This document shows positions 25,047 to 34,832 of a stretch of 64,000 bases of DNA, piece after piece. Source of the stretch: an uncultured Pontibacter sp. (GTDB lineage: Bacteria > Bacteroidota > Bacteroidia > Cytophagales > Hymenobacteraceae); assembly GCF_947499215.1 (NCBI RefSeq), contig NZ_CANMNI010000001.1, positions 930,001-994,000 on the forward strand, in the 5' to 3' direction. Position 1 is the stretch's first letter. Every line of letters starts with the position of its first letter. Below the pieces are notes generated by a model. The model searched no databases. It was not told the DNA's origin and saw only the letters and a program-made list of their open reading frames with translations. The position numbers were made by a program, and so were the translations under genes.

Positions 25047-27416
25047 CTACCCCTCCGACTGGTACTTAAAATACACCACCGCCATAGGCGGTAACTTCAG
25101 CACTACAGAATAATCATGCCCATGAAAGGAATCAGGTATAGCCTGCAGCGCACCGTGGTTGTGGAAATTACTTCCCCCGAAATGACTGTCGTCGCTGTTA
25201 AACACCTCCACCCAGTTGCCTCCGGTTGGGACGCCTAGACGGTAATGCTCGTGCACACCCGGGGTAAAGTTACAGACAACCAAGAGCTGGTCTTCCGGCC
25301 TGTCCCCTTTGCGCAGAAAGCTCATCACACTGTTGTGGGCGTCCTGAAAATCGATCCATTGAAATCCCTGCGGCTCAAAGCTGTGGGCGTAAAGCGCTGG
25401 TTCCTGTTTGTAGAGGTGATTGAGAGATCGGATCAGTTCCTGTACTCCTGCATGATAACCAAACTGCAGCAAGTGCCAGTCTAGACTACTGTCGTGGTTC
25501 CACTCGCTACTCTGCGCCAATTCTCCACCCATAAACATGAGCTTAGCACCCGGGTGGGCGTACATGTAAGCATAGAGCGCCCGCAGGTTTGCGAAAGCCT
25601 GCCATTCATCACCCGGCATTTTGCGGATGAGAGCTCCTTTGCCGTGCACCACTTCGTCGTGGGAGAGCGGCAGCATGAAGCGCTCCGTGAAGGCATAGAT
25701 GATACTGAAAGTGATATCGCCTTGGTGGTGTCGGCGGTATACAGGGTCTTTGGAGAAATAGGTCAGCGTGTCGTGCATCCAACCCATCATCCATTTCATG
25801 TCGAAGCCGAGTCCACCGTCCTCTACCTTGCCCGTCACCTGCGGCCACGCCGTGGATTCTTCGGCAATGGTCAATACCTCAGGAAACTTATCGTGCACCG
25901 CCTGATTGAAATCTTTGAGCAAAGAAATCGCCTCCAGGTTCTCGCGTCCACCATACTCGTTCGGGATCCACTCATCGTGCTTGCGGCTGTAGTCTAAGTA
26001 TAGCATAGAGGCCACGGCATCCACACGAAGCCCGTCTACGTGGTATTTGTCGAGCCAGAAGAGGGCGTTGCTGATCAGGAAAGAACATACCTCGTTGCGT
26101 CCGTAGTTGAAGATGTAGCTGTTCCAGTCCGGGTGGTAGCCTTTGCGCGGATCGGCGTGCTCGAACAGGTGCGTACCGTCGAAATAGGCCAGCCCGTGTT
26201 CGTCGGACGGGAAGTGCGATGGCACCCAGTCCATGATCACGCCAATGCCCTCACGGTGCAGACAGTCGATCAGGCACATCAGGTCTTCGGGTGAGCCATA
26301 AGTACTGGCCGCTGCAAAGTATCCCGTGATCTGATAGCCCCATGAGCCGTTGAACGGATGGTACATCACCGGCATGAACTCGACATGCGTAAAGCCCAGA
26401 TCCTTCACATAGGCAGGCAACTCTTCGGCAAGCTCGCGATAAGTCAGCGGGCGGTTATTGTCTTCAGGCTTGCGGCGCCAAGAGCCCACGTGCAACTCAT
26501 ATACCGAGTAAGGCTGGGCCTGTCCGTGGCGTGCCTTCCGTTGCTGCAGCCAACTGTCGTCCTGCCACGTGTGGTGCAGGTCGTGCACCACCGAAGCGGT
26601 TTGCGGTGGCTTCTCACGGCGTAGTGCAAAAGGGTCGCTCTTCTCGACGTGGTACATGTGGTAGCGCGACTTGATGTGGTATTTGTATAGCATGCCTGCC
26701 AGCACATCAGGTATAAAACCCTCCCAAATGCCCGAGCCGTCGGCCCGTACCTGCAACTGGTGGCTTTCGCGGTTCCAAGAGTTGAAGTCGCCCATAACCG
26801 ACACCTGTTCGGCATTGGGAGCCCATACTGCAAAGTAGGCGCCTTTGGTCCCCTGCCACTCCATTAGGTGTGAGCCTAATTTGTCGTACAAGGTATAGTG
26901 GCGGCCTTCGCGAAACAGGTAGATATCGAACTCCGACAACAGGCTGGTATCGTAAAAAACCGGCCCAGTCTGCGCTTGAGAAGGCTGTTCGGCGGCAGGC
27001 GATGGCGTAGTGGATAGACCTACCTCCTTGGCCTCTGCCTCCATTGCAGTGGTTTCAGCTTTCCCAGCTCGACCCCGCTTTGGTTTGGCCGCAGTTTGGG
27101 CGATCGGCGTCTCTGTGGCCGCACGTCCGCGTTTCGGTTTCACCGTTACCTCCTGTGCCGCGTCCCCTCCTTCTGTAGCTGTTTTCCGCGGTCTGCCACG
27201 CTTGGCTGGAGCCGGGGAAGGCGTGATGTCAGCCAACTGATTTTCAGAAGACGTCATCTGATCATGGGGTGTACCCTCTTCCTTTTTAGTCCTCTTGCGG
27301 CCAGCCATTTTTTTAGCAGGCGCTCCATCGTTCAAAGCCGCGTTGGCACTGGTTTCCATACCTGTTCCCACGGCGGGGTTTTGCTGTGTGTTCTCCTGTT
27401 CCTTCTTCTTAGCCAT
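25047..27416 (-). CDS. glgB: 1,4-alpha-glucan branching enzyme with AT-hook-like N-terminal extension
   Basis: A 789-residue GH13 branching enzyme that forms alpha-1,6 branches in glycogen-like glucan. From about residue 153 it is a normal GlgB: CBM48 (AYFAVWAPNAEQVSVMGDFNSWN), GYQITGYFA, the nucleophile Asp466 in DGLRVDAVASMLYLDYSR, the acid/base Glu in IAEEST and LPLSHDEVVHGKGAL. Residues 1-150 are unusual: low-complexity, basic and Ala/Thr/Pro rich, with KRGRPRK (72-78) and two KPKRGRA copies (93-99, 111-117), matching the AT-hook RGRP-type core. The start overlaps the end of the upstream treS gene by 8 bases, showing coupling in the glgE-treS-glgB operon. Confidence 0.94.
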   Translation of the reverse strand: MAKKKEQENTQQNPAVGTGMETSANAALNDGAPAKKMAGRKRTKKEEGTPHDQMTSSENQLADITPSPAPAKRGRPRKTATEGGDAAQEVTVKPKRGRAATETPIAQTAAKPKRGRAGKAETTAMEAEAKEVGLSTTPSPAAEQPSQAQTGPVFYDTSLLSEFDIYLFREGRHYTLYDKLGSHLMEWQGTKGAYFAVWAPNAEQVSVMGDFNSWNRESHQLQVRADGSGIWEGFIPDVLAGMLYKYHIKSRYHMYHVEKSDPFALRREKPPQTASVVHDLHHTWQDDSWLQQRKARHGQAQPYSVYELHVGSWRRKPEDNNRPLTYRELAEELPAYVKDLGFTHVEFMPVMYHPFNGSWGYQITGYFAAASTYGSPEDLMCLIDCLHREGIGVIMDWVPSHFPSDEHGLAYFDGTHLFEHADPRKGYHPDWNSYIFNYGRNEVCSFLISNALFWLDKYHVDGLRVDAVASMLYLDYSRKHDEWIPNEYGGRENLEAISLLKDFNQAVHDKFPEVLTIAEESTAWPQVTGKVEDGGLGFDMKWMMGWMHDTLTYFSKDPVYRRHHQGDITFSIIYAFTERFMLPLSHDEVVHGKGALIRKMPGDEWQAFANLRALYAYMYAHPGAKLMFMGGELAQSSEWNHDSSLDWHLLQFGYHAGVQELIRSLNHLYKQEPALYAHSFEPQGFQWIDFQDAHNSVMSFLRKGDRPEDQLLVVCNFTPGVHEHYRLGVPTGGNWVEVFNSDDSHFGGSNFHNHGALQAIPDSFHGHDYSVVLKLPPMAVVYFKYQSEG

Positions 27417-30400
27417 TCCGATATTTTTTCATGATGTACTTGATGCCCCTGATCGGGATGAGCACCCAATCCGGACGGTTATTCAATTCATAGCCCAGTT
27501 CATAGATCGCCTTCTCCAACAAGAAGGTCTCGATCAGTATCTCAAAGTCTTCTTCTTTCTCCGGCACCACACCTGTTCCGTTGGTCTTGTCCAGATAGGT
27601 GTGCATGAAGAAGCCGCTGGCGTAGTGGTACCATTGCTCTGCCCATTCTTCCAGATAAGCGCTGTCCTCTTTGCGGAAGCTGTCTTGCTGGAATAGCGCA
27701 TTGTAGGCAGCGTAATGGAAGGAGCGGATCATGCCGGCCACGTCACGCAGCGGCGAGCGCTTCAGTCGGCGTTCGCTGAACGAGCGGGCCGGTTCCCCTT
27801 CGAAGTCGATGATGATGAAGTCGCGCCCCGTAAACAGCACCTGGCCCAAATGGTAGTCGCCGTGGGTACGAATCTTCATTGTGTCGATCTTTCGGCTGAA
27901 GATCTTCTTGAGTCGTTCCAGCACTTCTTGTCGCATCTGCAGCACTTCTTCGGCCTCTGCCCTAACGGCGTCTGGCAAGTTGGGCAAATGCTTTCGCAGG
28001 CTGTCGAAATTGCTGCGCACCAGCGAGGTGAGGGACGAGTAAAGCGAACGCTGGTAGTGCAATGAGAAGTCCTCTGGTACAAAATCTTTGGAGCCGTTGA
28101 TATTGGAGAGCGCCAAGTGCATTTCGGCAGTGCGCTGTCCCAGTAACTCGATCCGTTCCACAGACGCGCCGCCTAGCTGCAATTGCATGTGCTCTGGTGC
28201 CTCTGAGAACGGTATTGGTCGCGCCAGTGTGCCCGTGGTATCAACTTGGTCGATGTGCTCCCGGTGTGTCTGTAGCCTTTCAAAGAAGCGCTTGAGGGAG
28301 TCTTCCATGTATACCCAAGCATCGCCCTGATTCGGCACAAGTTCCTGCAGCATCACAAGCACCATCGGCGGTTTGCCGCTCTCCTCGTGCTCTATGGAGC
28401 CAAGGAACATCGGCACGTTAGGGAAATTCTCATCGGTCAGCGCCTGCACGATCTCCACATCCGGATTCATGGTGCGGTCCAGCTTGCGGTATACCTTCAG
28501 GAAGAACTGGTTATCGTAAAGCACGGATGTGTTGCTCTGTTCCGCCCCCAATATTTTGGATGAGAGCGGATGTCCTATCTCCTTTATTTTAGAAGCGATG
28601 GAGCGACTGCCCGTGCCCACAAGTTCAGCATTGTCCACTTTGTGGCGCTTGCGCTTGGCCATCATGTTGAGTAACAACTGCCGGTAGTCCTCAGAGTAAA
28701 CCGCGTCGTAAAGGATGCCTTCTTTACCATCCACGCTCACGCGGGCGATCACGCTATTCTGCTGCGTGGACATGAGCTCCTCTTCCTGTTCGCCACTGGC
28801 AAAAGCAATTGGCAATTGGTACAGTTCCGGCAGTCCCTCATTATAACTCACCTCGATGAACAAAAGCGAAGCGGCGAAGCGCCCTGCCGTCATCGGTATG
28901 TTGCTCACCACCTGCATGCGCTGTATAGTGCGGGCCTTGCCGCCAAACCAGCGACGGTTCAGGATATAAGGTGGCAGCACTTTCGTTTCCAGTGTTTTAA
29001 GCGAACGGGCAGGCAGCGGCTGGCTTAATGACGGCAGCTGCATGGCTGGTTTCTGCATATCCGGACCGGCACCACCACTCATTTCCTGCGGCTGCAACTC
29101 GAACCAATAGTAGCCGTGCGCCGCCATCGTGAACAGGTAGGTATCATCCTTCACTTGCGGGAATTTGTTCCGGCTGAACACCTCCACCGGCACGTAGCCT
29201 TTAAACTCAGGCAGTTCCAATTCCACCGCCTCAGGGAAGCGAGACAGGTTGGCGATCACCAGAATGTTCTCGTCTTGATAAGAGCGCACAAAAGCCAGTA
29301 CTTTGGAGTTGGAAGGGTTCAGAAACTGCATAGTACCTCGTCCAAAAGCCTTGTAACGCTTGCGCATATTGATTACGCGGCGCATCCACCAAAGCAAAGA
29401 GCTACTGTTGTGTTGCTGCGTCTCCACGTTCACGGACTCATACTTGTATTCCGGGTCGATGATCACAGGCAGGTATAGCTTCTGCGGATTGGCAGTCGAG
29501 AAGCCAGCATTGCGGTTATCATTCCATTGCATCGGCGTGCGCACGCCGTCGCGGTCACCTAAATAGTAGTTATCGCCCATGCCGATCTCGTCACCGTAGT
29601 AAACCACCGGCGTACCGCGCATTGAGAAAAGTAACACGTTCATGAGCTCGATTCTGGCGCGATCGTTCCCTAAAAGTGGCGCCAAGCGGTGGCGTATACC
29701 TAGGTTGATCTTGGCCATCGGATCGCGGGTGTATACCTTATACATGTAGTCGCGCTCCTCGTCGGTCACCATTTCTAGTGTGAGTTCGTCGTGGTTGCGC
29801 AGGAACATGGCCCACTGGCAGGTCTCCGGTATGGCAGGGGTCTGGTCGAAAATGTCGATGATCGGATAGCGGTCTTCCATCTTCACGGACATGAACAGGC
29901 GCGGCATGATCGGGAAGTGGTAGTTCATGTGGCATTCGTCGCCGTCACCGAAGTACGAAGCCGAATCCTCTGGCCACATGTTCGCCTCCGCCAAAAGCAA
30001 CTTGCCCTCATACTTGCTGTCCACATGGGCACGGAGCTTTTTCAGGAAGTCGTGTGTCTCGGGCAGGTTCTCGCAGTTGGTGCCGTCGCGCTCAAACAGG
30101 TACGGCACGGCATCCAGACGGAAACCGTCCACACCCATGTCAAACCAGTAGTCGAGCATCTTGAACACCTCTTGCTGCACGTCCGGGTTGTCAAAGTTCA
30201 GGTCGGGCTGGTGGTGGAAGAAGCGGTGCCAGTAGTACTGCCCAGCCACGGGGTCCCACGTCCAGTTACTCGGTTCGTAGTCGGTGAAAATGATGCGCAC
30301 GTCCTTGTATTGCTTCGGATCGTCGGTCCATACGTAGTAGTTGCGGTATTTGGATCCCTTCTTCGCGCGACGTGCCCGCTGGAACCACGGATGCTGGTCG

Positions 30401-30741
30401 GAGCTGTGGTTGATAACCAACTCTGTGATTACTTTGAGTCCGCGACGATGCGCTTCTTTCACAAACAGTTTGAAATCCTGCATGTTGCCATAGCTCGGAT
30501 TGATGCTGTAATAGTCGGCGATGTCGTAGCCGTCGTCTTTGAGTGGAGACGGGTAGAAAGGCAAAAGCCAGATCGCTGTCACGCCTAGGTCTTCTAGGTA
30601 GTCAAGCTTCTGCATCAGGCCTTTGAAGTCGCCAATGCCGTCGCCGTTGCCATCCATGAAGGCTTTGATGTGCAACTCGTAAATGATGGCGTCTTTGTAC
30701 CAGTGAATGTTGTCGTCGAGAAGGGTGTTTTCCTCTGCCAT
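27409..30741 (-). CDS. treS: Trehalose synthase (maltose alpha-D-glucosyltransferase) fused to maltokinase
   Basis: A 1110-residue two-enzyme fusion. Residues 1-550 are TreS (GH13), interconverting trehalose and maltose: VINHSSDQHPWF (109-120), nucleophile Asp210 in DGFRLDAVPYLFERDGT, acid/base Glu252 (LLAEANMWPED) and FLRNHDELTLEMV. Residues about 590-1110 are a maltokinase (Pep2-like), with ILNRRWFGGKAR, the kinase loop RTHGDYHLGQVLF and IIDFEGEP. It makes maltose-1-phosphate from ATP and maltose. That product feeds GlgE, encoded just upstream (15-base gap). The fusion channels trehalose into alpha-glucan. The 3' end overlaps glgB. Confidence 0.96.
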   Translation of the reverse strand: MAEENTLLDDNIHWYKDAIIYELHIKAFMDGNGDGIGDFKGLMQKLDYLEDLGVTAIWLLPFYPSPLKDDGYDIADYYSINPSYGNMQDFKLFVKEAHRRGLKVITELVINHSSDQHPWFQRARRAKKGSKYRNYYVWTDDPKQYKDVRIIFTDYEPSNWTWDPVAGQYYWHRFFHHQPDLNFDNPDVQQEVFKMLDYWFDMGVDGFRLDAVPYLFERDGTNCENLPETHDFLKKLRAHVDSKYEGKLLLAEANMWPEDSASYFGDGDECHMNYHFPIMPRLFMSVKMEDRYPIIDIFDQTPAIPETCQWAMFLRNHDELTLEMVTDEERDYMYKVYTRDPMAKINLGIRHRLAPLLGNDRARIELMNVLLFSMRGTPVVYYGDEIGMGDNYYLGDRDGVRTPMQWNDNRNAGFSTANPQKLYLPVIIDPEYKYESVNVETQQHNSSSLLWWMRRVINMRKRYKAFGRGTMQFLNPSNSKVLAFVRSYQDENILVIANLSRFPEAVELELPEFKGYVPVEVFSRNKFPQVKDDTYLFTMAAHGYYWFELQPQEMSGGAGPDMQKPAMQLPSLSQPLPARSLKTLETKVLPPYILNRRWFGGKARTIQRMQVVSNIPMTAGRFAASLLFIEVSYNEGLPELYQLPIAFASGEQEEELMSTQQNSVIARVSVDGKEGILYDAVYSEDYRQLLLNMMAKRKRHKVDNAELVGTGSRSIASKIKEIGHPLSSKILGAEQSNTSVLYDNQFFLKVYRKLDRTMNPDVEIVQALTDENFPNVPMFLGSIEHEESGKPPMVLVMLQELVPNQGDAWVYMEDSLKRFFERLQTHREHIDQVDTTGTLARPIPFSEAPEHMQLQLGGASVERIELLGQRTAEMHLALSNINGSKDFVPEDFSLHYQRSLYSSLTSLVRSNFDSLRKHLPNLPDAVRAEAEEVLQMRQEVLERLKKIFSRKIDTMKIRTHGDYHLGQVLFTGRDFIIIDFEGEPARSFSERRLKRSPLRDVAGMIRSFHYAAYNALFQQDSFRKEDSAYLEEWAEQWYHYASGFFMHTYLDKTNGTGVVPEKEEDFEILIETFLLEKAIYELGYELNNRPDWVLIPIRGIKYIMKKYRNG

Positions 30742-30756
30742 ATAGTTTTTTCTGTT

Positions 30757-32778
30757 TTATTCGTGTTTGCCGTGGTCTTCTGGAAGCCAAGTATCATCAA
30801 GATTTTCATGGCCCATCCCCGGGGTAGCTGTTTCGATGCGGAATACGTGCACCGGCATTTCGTGCGGACGCAATTCCACGTAATTCCACTCGCTGTTCCA
30901 AGTGTATTTGTGCTCAGTCATCAGATCATGCACCATGTATTGCTGGTTATCGGGCATTTTCAGGGCATGGAGCGGCACCTGCACCCAACCGGCCTGCGTG
31001 TTGTGCGGGTCTAGGTTGATGACCATGAGCATTTTGTTTTTCCGCTTGTCGTCCCACTTGGCGTAGCACAGCAATTGCGGGTTGTCCGTGTCGCCGAAGG
31101 CGATGTTCCAAGTGGTTTGCAGAGCGGGGTTGACCTGCCGGATCTTATTGATCTTGGTGATGACCTCCCGGATTTTCGTCAGTTTGCCCCAGTCCCAGTG
31201 CATGACTTCGTACTTCTCAGAGTCCCAATATTCCTCTTTGCCCTGCACCGGTGTGTTGATGCCGAACTCATACACGGGGCCATACATGCCATAGTTCGAA
31301 GAAAGCGTCGCGGCCATCACCACACGGGTAATGTGCGCTGGTTCGCCGCCTGTCTGCAGTTCGTGCGGCAGGATGTCAGGGGTGTTCGGCCAGAAGTTCG
31401 GACGGTAGAAATCGCGCATCTCAGTCTGTGTGAGTTCGCGCATGTACTCTTTTATCTCAGCGGCAGTGTTGCGCCATGTGAAGTAGGTATAGGATTGCGT
31501 GAAACCGATCTTGCCAAGCCGTTCCATCACACGCGGTCTCGTGAAGGCCTCTGCCAAGAAGATTACCTGCGGATATTGCTGGCGAACCTCGCGTATGAGC
31601 CACTCCCAGAAGCTGAAAGGTTTGGTATGCGGGTTGTCGACACGGAATACGTACACCCCTTGCTCGATCCAGTGGATGACGATACTCTTGAGTTCGCGCC
31701 AGAGGTTCTGCCAGTCTTCGGTTTCGAAGTTCACGGGCAGCACGTCTTGGTATTTTTTCGGTGGATTTTCGGCATACTGCACCGTGCCGTCCGGTCGCCA
31801 CTTAAACCATTGCGGGTGCTCCTTTACATAGGGGTGGTCGGGCGAACATTGTATGGCAAAATCCAGTGCGACCTCGATGCCATGCTCGCGGGCGGCGTGC
31901 ACAAAGTTGCGGAAGTCCTCTTCGCTGCCCAGCTCCGGCAGGATGGCCTTGTGACCTCCTGTTTCGGCCCCGATGGCCCAAGGCGAACCCGGCTCTCCAG
32001 GCTGTGATGTGACCGAGTTATTTTTACCTTTCCGGAAAGCAAAACCAATCGGATGAATAGGAGGCAGGTAGATCGTGTCGAAGCCCATTTCGGCAATGCG
32101 CGGCAAGAGTAGCTCACAGTCTTGGAAGGTACCGTGACGCCCGTCTGCCTGTGCCGCCGACCTCGGGAAGAACTCATACCATGTGCTGAAAAGCGCTTTC
32201 TGGCGCTCCACTTCCACGGTTAGTATTTTATGATAGGTGGTTACGTTCTGGCGGTCGCAACAGGCGTGCATCAGCTCCGACACATCCTCGCCGGTGGCCA
32301 GAGCCACGGCGTCGGCTACGGAGCCGGGACTGTTGAGCTGTTCGGCCCATTTGCGCAGGCGCTTCTGTTGTCCGGGCTTGGCAGTCATGGCGGACTCTTC
32401 GAGTAGCTGAGCCCCGATCTGCAACTCCACCGTGATATCCTGATTCGCTTCGAACTTCTTTTTGAGACCTTTCTGCCATGTATAAAAATGATCGACCCAT
32501 CCCTGCAGGGTATACTCAAAAGTACCCATGCTGTCGGGCGCGAAGGTCACTTCCCAGCGGTCGTTGCCCAGAAATTGCATGGGCACTTCGTTCCATTTTT
32601 TCTTTTTGGCGTGGCGGTAGAGCAACACGGCTTTTACCTCATCATGGCCATCTCCAAACACATCTGCGGTCACGGTTACTTCCTCTCCCACTACCCTTTT
32701 TATTGGATACTGCCCACAGTTTACCTGCGGCTTCACGTTTTCGATGATGACCCTTTTGGTTCCTTCCAGTGCTTCCAT
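30757..32778 (-). CDS. glgE: Alpha-1,4-glucan:maltose-1-phosphate maltosyltransferase
   Basis: About 673 residues from ATG 32778 (MEALEGTKRV); an ATG at 32826 would add 16 poorly conserved residues. GlgE transfers maltose from maltose-1-phosphate to the non-reducing end of alpha-1,4-glucan. It has the N-terminal beta domain, GFDTIYLPPIHPIGFAFRKGKNN, LDFAIQCSPDHPYVKEHPQWF, the nucleophile Asp in VFRVDNPHTKPFSFWEWLI, the acid/base Glu in FLAEAFTRP, and LQTGGEPAHITRVVMAATLSSNYGMYG, all typical of GH13_3. It is the first gene of the glgE-treS-glgB minus operon, divergent from treZ. Confidence 0.96.
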   Translation of the reverse strand: MEALEGTKRVIIENVKPQVNCGQYPIKRVVGEEVTVTADVFGDGHDEVKAVLLYRHAKKKKWNEVPMQFLGNDRWEVTFAPDSMGTFEYTLQGWVDHFYTWQKGLKKKFEANQDITVELQIGAQLLEESAMTAKPGQQKRLRKWAEQLNSPGSVADAVALATGEDVSELMHACCDRQNVTTYHKILTVEVERQKALFSTWYEFFPRSAAQADGRHGTFQDCELLLPRIAEMGFDTIYLPPIHPIGFAFRKGKNNSVTSQPGEPGSPWAIGAETGGHKAILPELGSEEDFRNFVHAAREHGIEVALDFAIQCSPDHPYVKEHPQWFKWRPDGTVQYAENPPKKYQDVLPVNFETEDWQNLWRELKSIVIHWIEQGVYVFRVDNPHTKPFSFWEWLIREVRQQYPQVIFLAEAFTRPRVMERLGKIGFTQSYTYFTWRNTAAEIKEYMRELTQTEMRDFYRPNFWPNTPDILPHELQTGGEPAHITRVVMAATLSSNYGMYGPVYEFGINTPVQGKEEYWDSEKYEVMHWDWGKLTKIREVITKINKIRQVNPALQTTWNIAFGDTDNPQLLCYAKWDDKRKNKMLMVINLDPHNTQAGWVQVPLHALKMPDNQQYMVHDLMTEHKYTWNSEWNYVELRPHEMPVHVFRIETATPGMGHENLDDTWLPEDHGKHE

Positions 32779-32987
32779 GTATTGGCTTTTTCCTGATTTG
32801 ATTAAAGTAGCTAATAGGTACTGCATGCGTTGCCAATAGGTTTCGAACGGTTAGGCGTAACCATACCTGCAGCCTGTGTTAATTGGGTTATAGCACGGCT
32901 TTGCAATCAGAAAAGATTGAATTGGCTAAAAAAGAACAACCTAATGTCGTAGAAGCGAGTTAAAAATCAGGCGTAAACGAATAAGAA
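32779..32987. promoter_or_regulatory. Divergent promoter region of the trehalose/glucan cluster
   Basis: About 210 AT-richer bases between glgE (minus) and treZ (plus) must hold both operon promoters. No exact TAnnTTTG box or clear operator dyad was found. Confidence 0.45.
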
Positions 32988-34832
32988 ATGAGCATAACAC
33001 GAGAGATTGGAGCACATTATACCCCAGACAAAGGAACCTTATTTACGGTGTGGGCCCCCGCGGCTGCGCAGGTTGATGTGGTGCTGAAAGATAACGATAA
33101 GATAATACCGCTGCAGCGCGAAGCCTTCGGTTATTGGACCGCCCTGAGCGAAGAAACGGGCCCCGGCACACGCTATACCTACCGCCTCGACGATGACATG
33201 GAACGCCCAGACCCGGCCTCGCAGCACCAGTCCGACGGCGTGCACGAAGCCTCTGCCGTGGTGGGCCATACCGACTTCAACTGGACCGATAAAAACTGGA
33301 AGCCGCTGCCACTGGAGCAACTCATTATATACGAATTGCATGTGGGCACTTTTTCAGAAGAGGGCACTTTCCAAGGCATCATCGACAAGCTGCCCGAACT
33401 CGCGGACTTAGGTATAACAGCCATTGAACTCATGCCGGTGGCGCAATTTCCGGGCAGCCGCAATTGGGGCTACGATGGCGTATACCCTTCGGCGGTGCAG
33501 GAAAGCTACGGCGGTCCTGATGGATTGAAAGAACTGGTAAACGCCTGCCATGCCGCAGGTATAGCCGTGGTGCTGGATGTGGTGTACAATCACCTTGGTC
33601 CAGAGGGAAACTACCTGAATGATTTCGGTCCTTACTTTACCGACAAGTATAACACGCCTTGGGGCAAAGCGCTCAATTTTGATGACGCCCACAGCGACCA
33701 CGTGCGCAATTTTTTCATACAGAATGCCCTGATGTGGTTCCGCGATTACCACATCGACGCCCTGCGCCTCGACGCCGTGCACGCCATTCTGGACACAGGT
33801 GCCAAGCACTTTTTGCAGGACCTGCAGGAACAGGTGCACCATCTCGAAAAACAGCTCGGCCATACCTATTTGCTCATCGCTGAAAGCGATCTGAACGATG
33901 TGCGGCTGATCAACCCGATGGAGAAAGGAGGCTACGGACTGGCAGCGCAATGGAGTGATGATTTTCACCATGCGGTGCACGCTTTGCTCACCGGAGAAAC
34001 ATCCGGTTACTACAGCGATTTCGGGAAGCTGGAGCAATTGCAGAAAGTGCTGGAGCATGGCTTTGTGTACGACGGTCTCTACTCCGAGCACCGCAAACGC
34101 ACCTTCGGCAGCGACGCCACCGCCAACCCCGCCCGCCAGTTTGTGGTGTGCTCCCAGAACCACGACCAAGTGGGCAACCGCATGCTCGGCGAGCGACTCA
34201 GCAAACTGATTTCATACGACATGCTTAAAGTGGCGGCAGGACTGGTCTTGCTCTCCCCTTTCACACCCATGCTGTTCATGGGCGAAGAGTATGGCGAAGC
34301 AAATCCTTTCCTCTACTTTGTGAGCCACTCCGATAAAGAATTGGTGGAAGCCGTGCGCAAAGGCCGCAAAGAAGAATTCTCGGCTTTTTCGTGGCAGGGC
34401 GAAGCACCTGACCCGCAATCCGAAGAGACCTTCCGCCAATCAAAACTGCAGCGGACTTATGAGCATAGCGAACCACACCGCCAGCTGCGCGAATTCTACA
34501 AGGCGCTCATTAAACTCCGCAAGTCCGCCCCCGCCTTGGCACGGCCCGACAAGACCCGCCTGCATGTTTCCGCTGACAGCCATACCCATGTACTGCACCT
34601 GATCCACTCGGGTGAGAGTCCTTACATCTATGCTTTATTTAACATAAGTAATCAACCACAAAAAGCATCGATTGTAAAAGAGGTAGGGTCGGCGTGGAAG
34701 CTGGTGCTGAGTTCCACTGAGAACAGGTACGGCGGTGCAGGCTCGGACCTGCCTCAGGAAATCAATGCCGGGCAGGAGATCACGCTTCCAGCCGCTTCAC
34801 TCACCTTATTCCAAAGCAACATTATTCTATGA
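32988..34832 (+). CDS. treZ: Malto-oligosyltrehalose trehalohydrolase
   Basis: A 614-residue GH13 enzyme that releases trehalose from the maltooligosyl-trehalose made by TreY. It has an N-terminal CBM48-like domain (GTLFTVWAPAAAQVDVVL), IELMPVAQFPGSRNWGYDGVYPSAVQESYGGPDGLK, DVVYNHLGPEGNYL, the nucleophile Asp in DALRLDAVHAI, the acid/base Glu in LIAESDLND, and CSQNHDQVGNRMLGERL. It opens the plus operon treZ-GH57-treY-malQ; its TGA overlaps the next ATG (ATGA), indicating coupling. Confidence 0.96.
   Translation: MSITREIGAHYTPDKGTLFTVWAPAAAQVDVVLKDNDKIIPLQREAFGYWTALSEETGPGTRYTYRLDDDMERPDPASQHQSDGVHEASAVVGHTDFNWTDKNWKPLPLEQLIIYELHVGTFSEEGTFQGIIDKLPELADLGITAIELMPVAQFPGSRNWGYDGVYPSAVQESYGGPDGLKELVNACHAAGIAVVLDVVYNHLGPEGNYLNDFGPYFTDKYNTPWGKALNFDDAHSDHVRNFFIQNALMWFRDYHIDALRLDAVHAILDTGAKHFLQDLQEQVHHLEKQLGHTYLLIAESDLNDVRLINPMEKGGYGLAAQWSDDFHHAVHALLTGETSGYYSDFGKLEQLQKVLEHGFVYDGLYSEHRKRTFGSDATANPARQFVVCSQNHDQVGNRMLGERLSKLISYDMLKVAAGLVLLSPFTPMLFMGEEYGEANPFLYFVSHSDKELVEAVRKGRKEEFSAFSWQGEAPDPQSEETFRQSKLQRTYEHSEPHRQLREFYKALIKLRKSAPALARPDKTRLHVSADSHTHVLHLIHSGESPYIYALFNISNQPQKASIVKEVGSAWKLVLSSTENRYGGAGSDLPQEINAGQEITLPAASLTLFQSNIIL

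Noticed and set aside
29791..30588. 265-codon open frame on plus across treS
   Set aside because: Antisense to the TreS catalytic domain with no family features.
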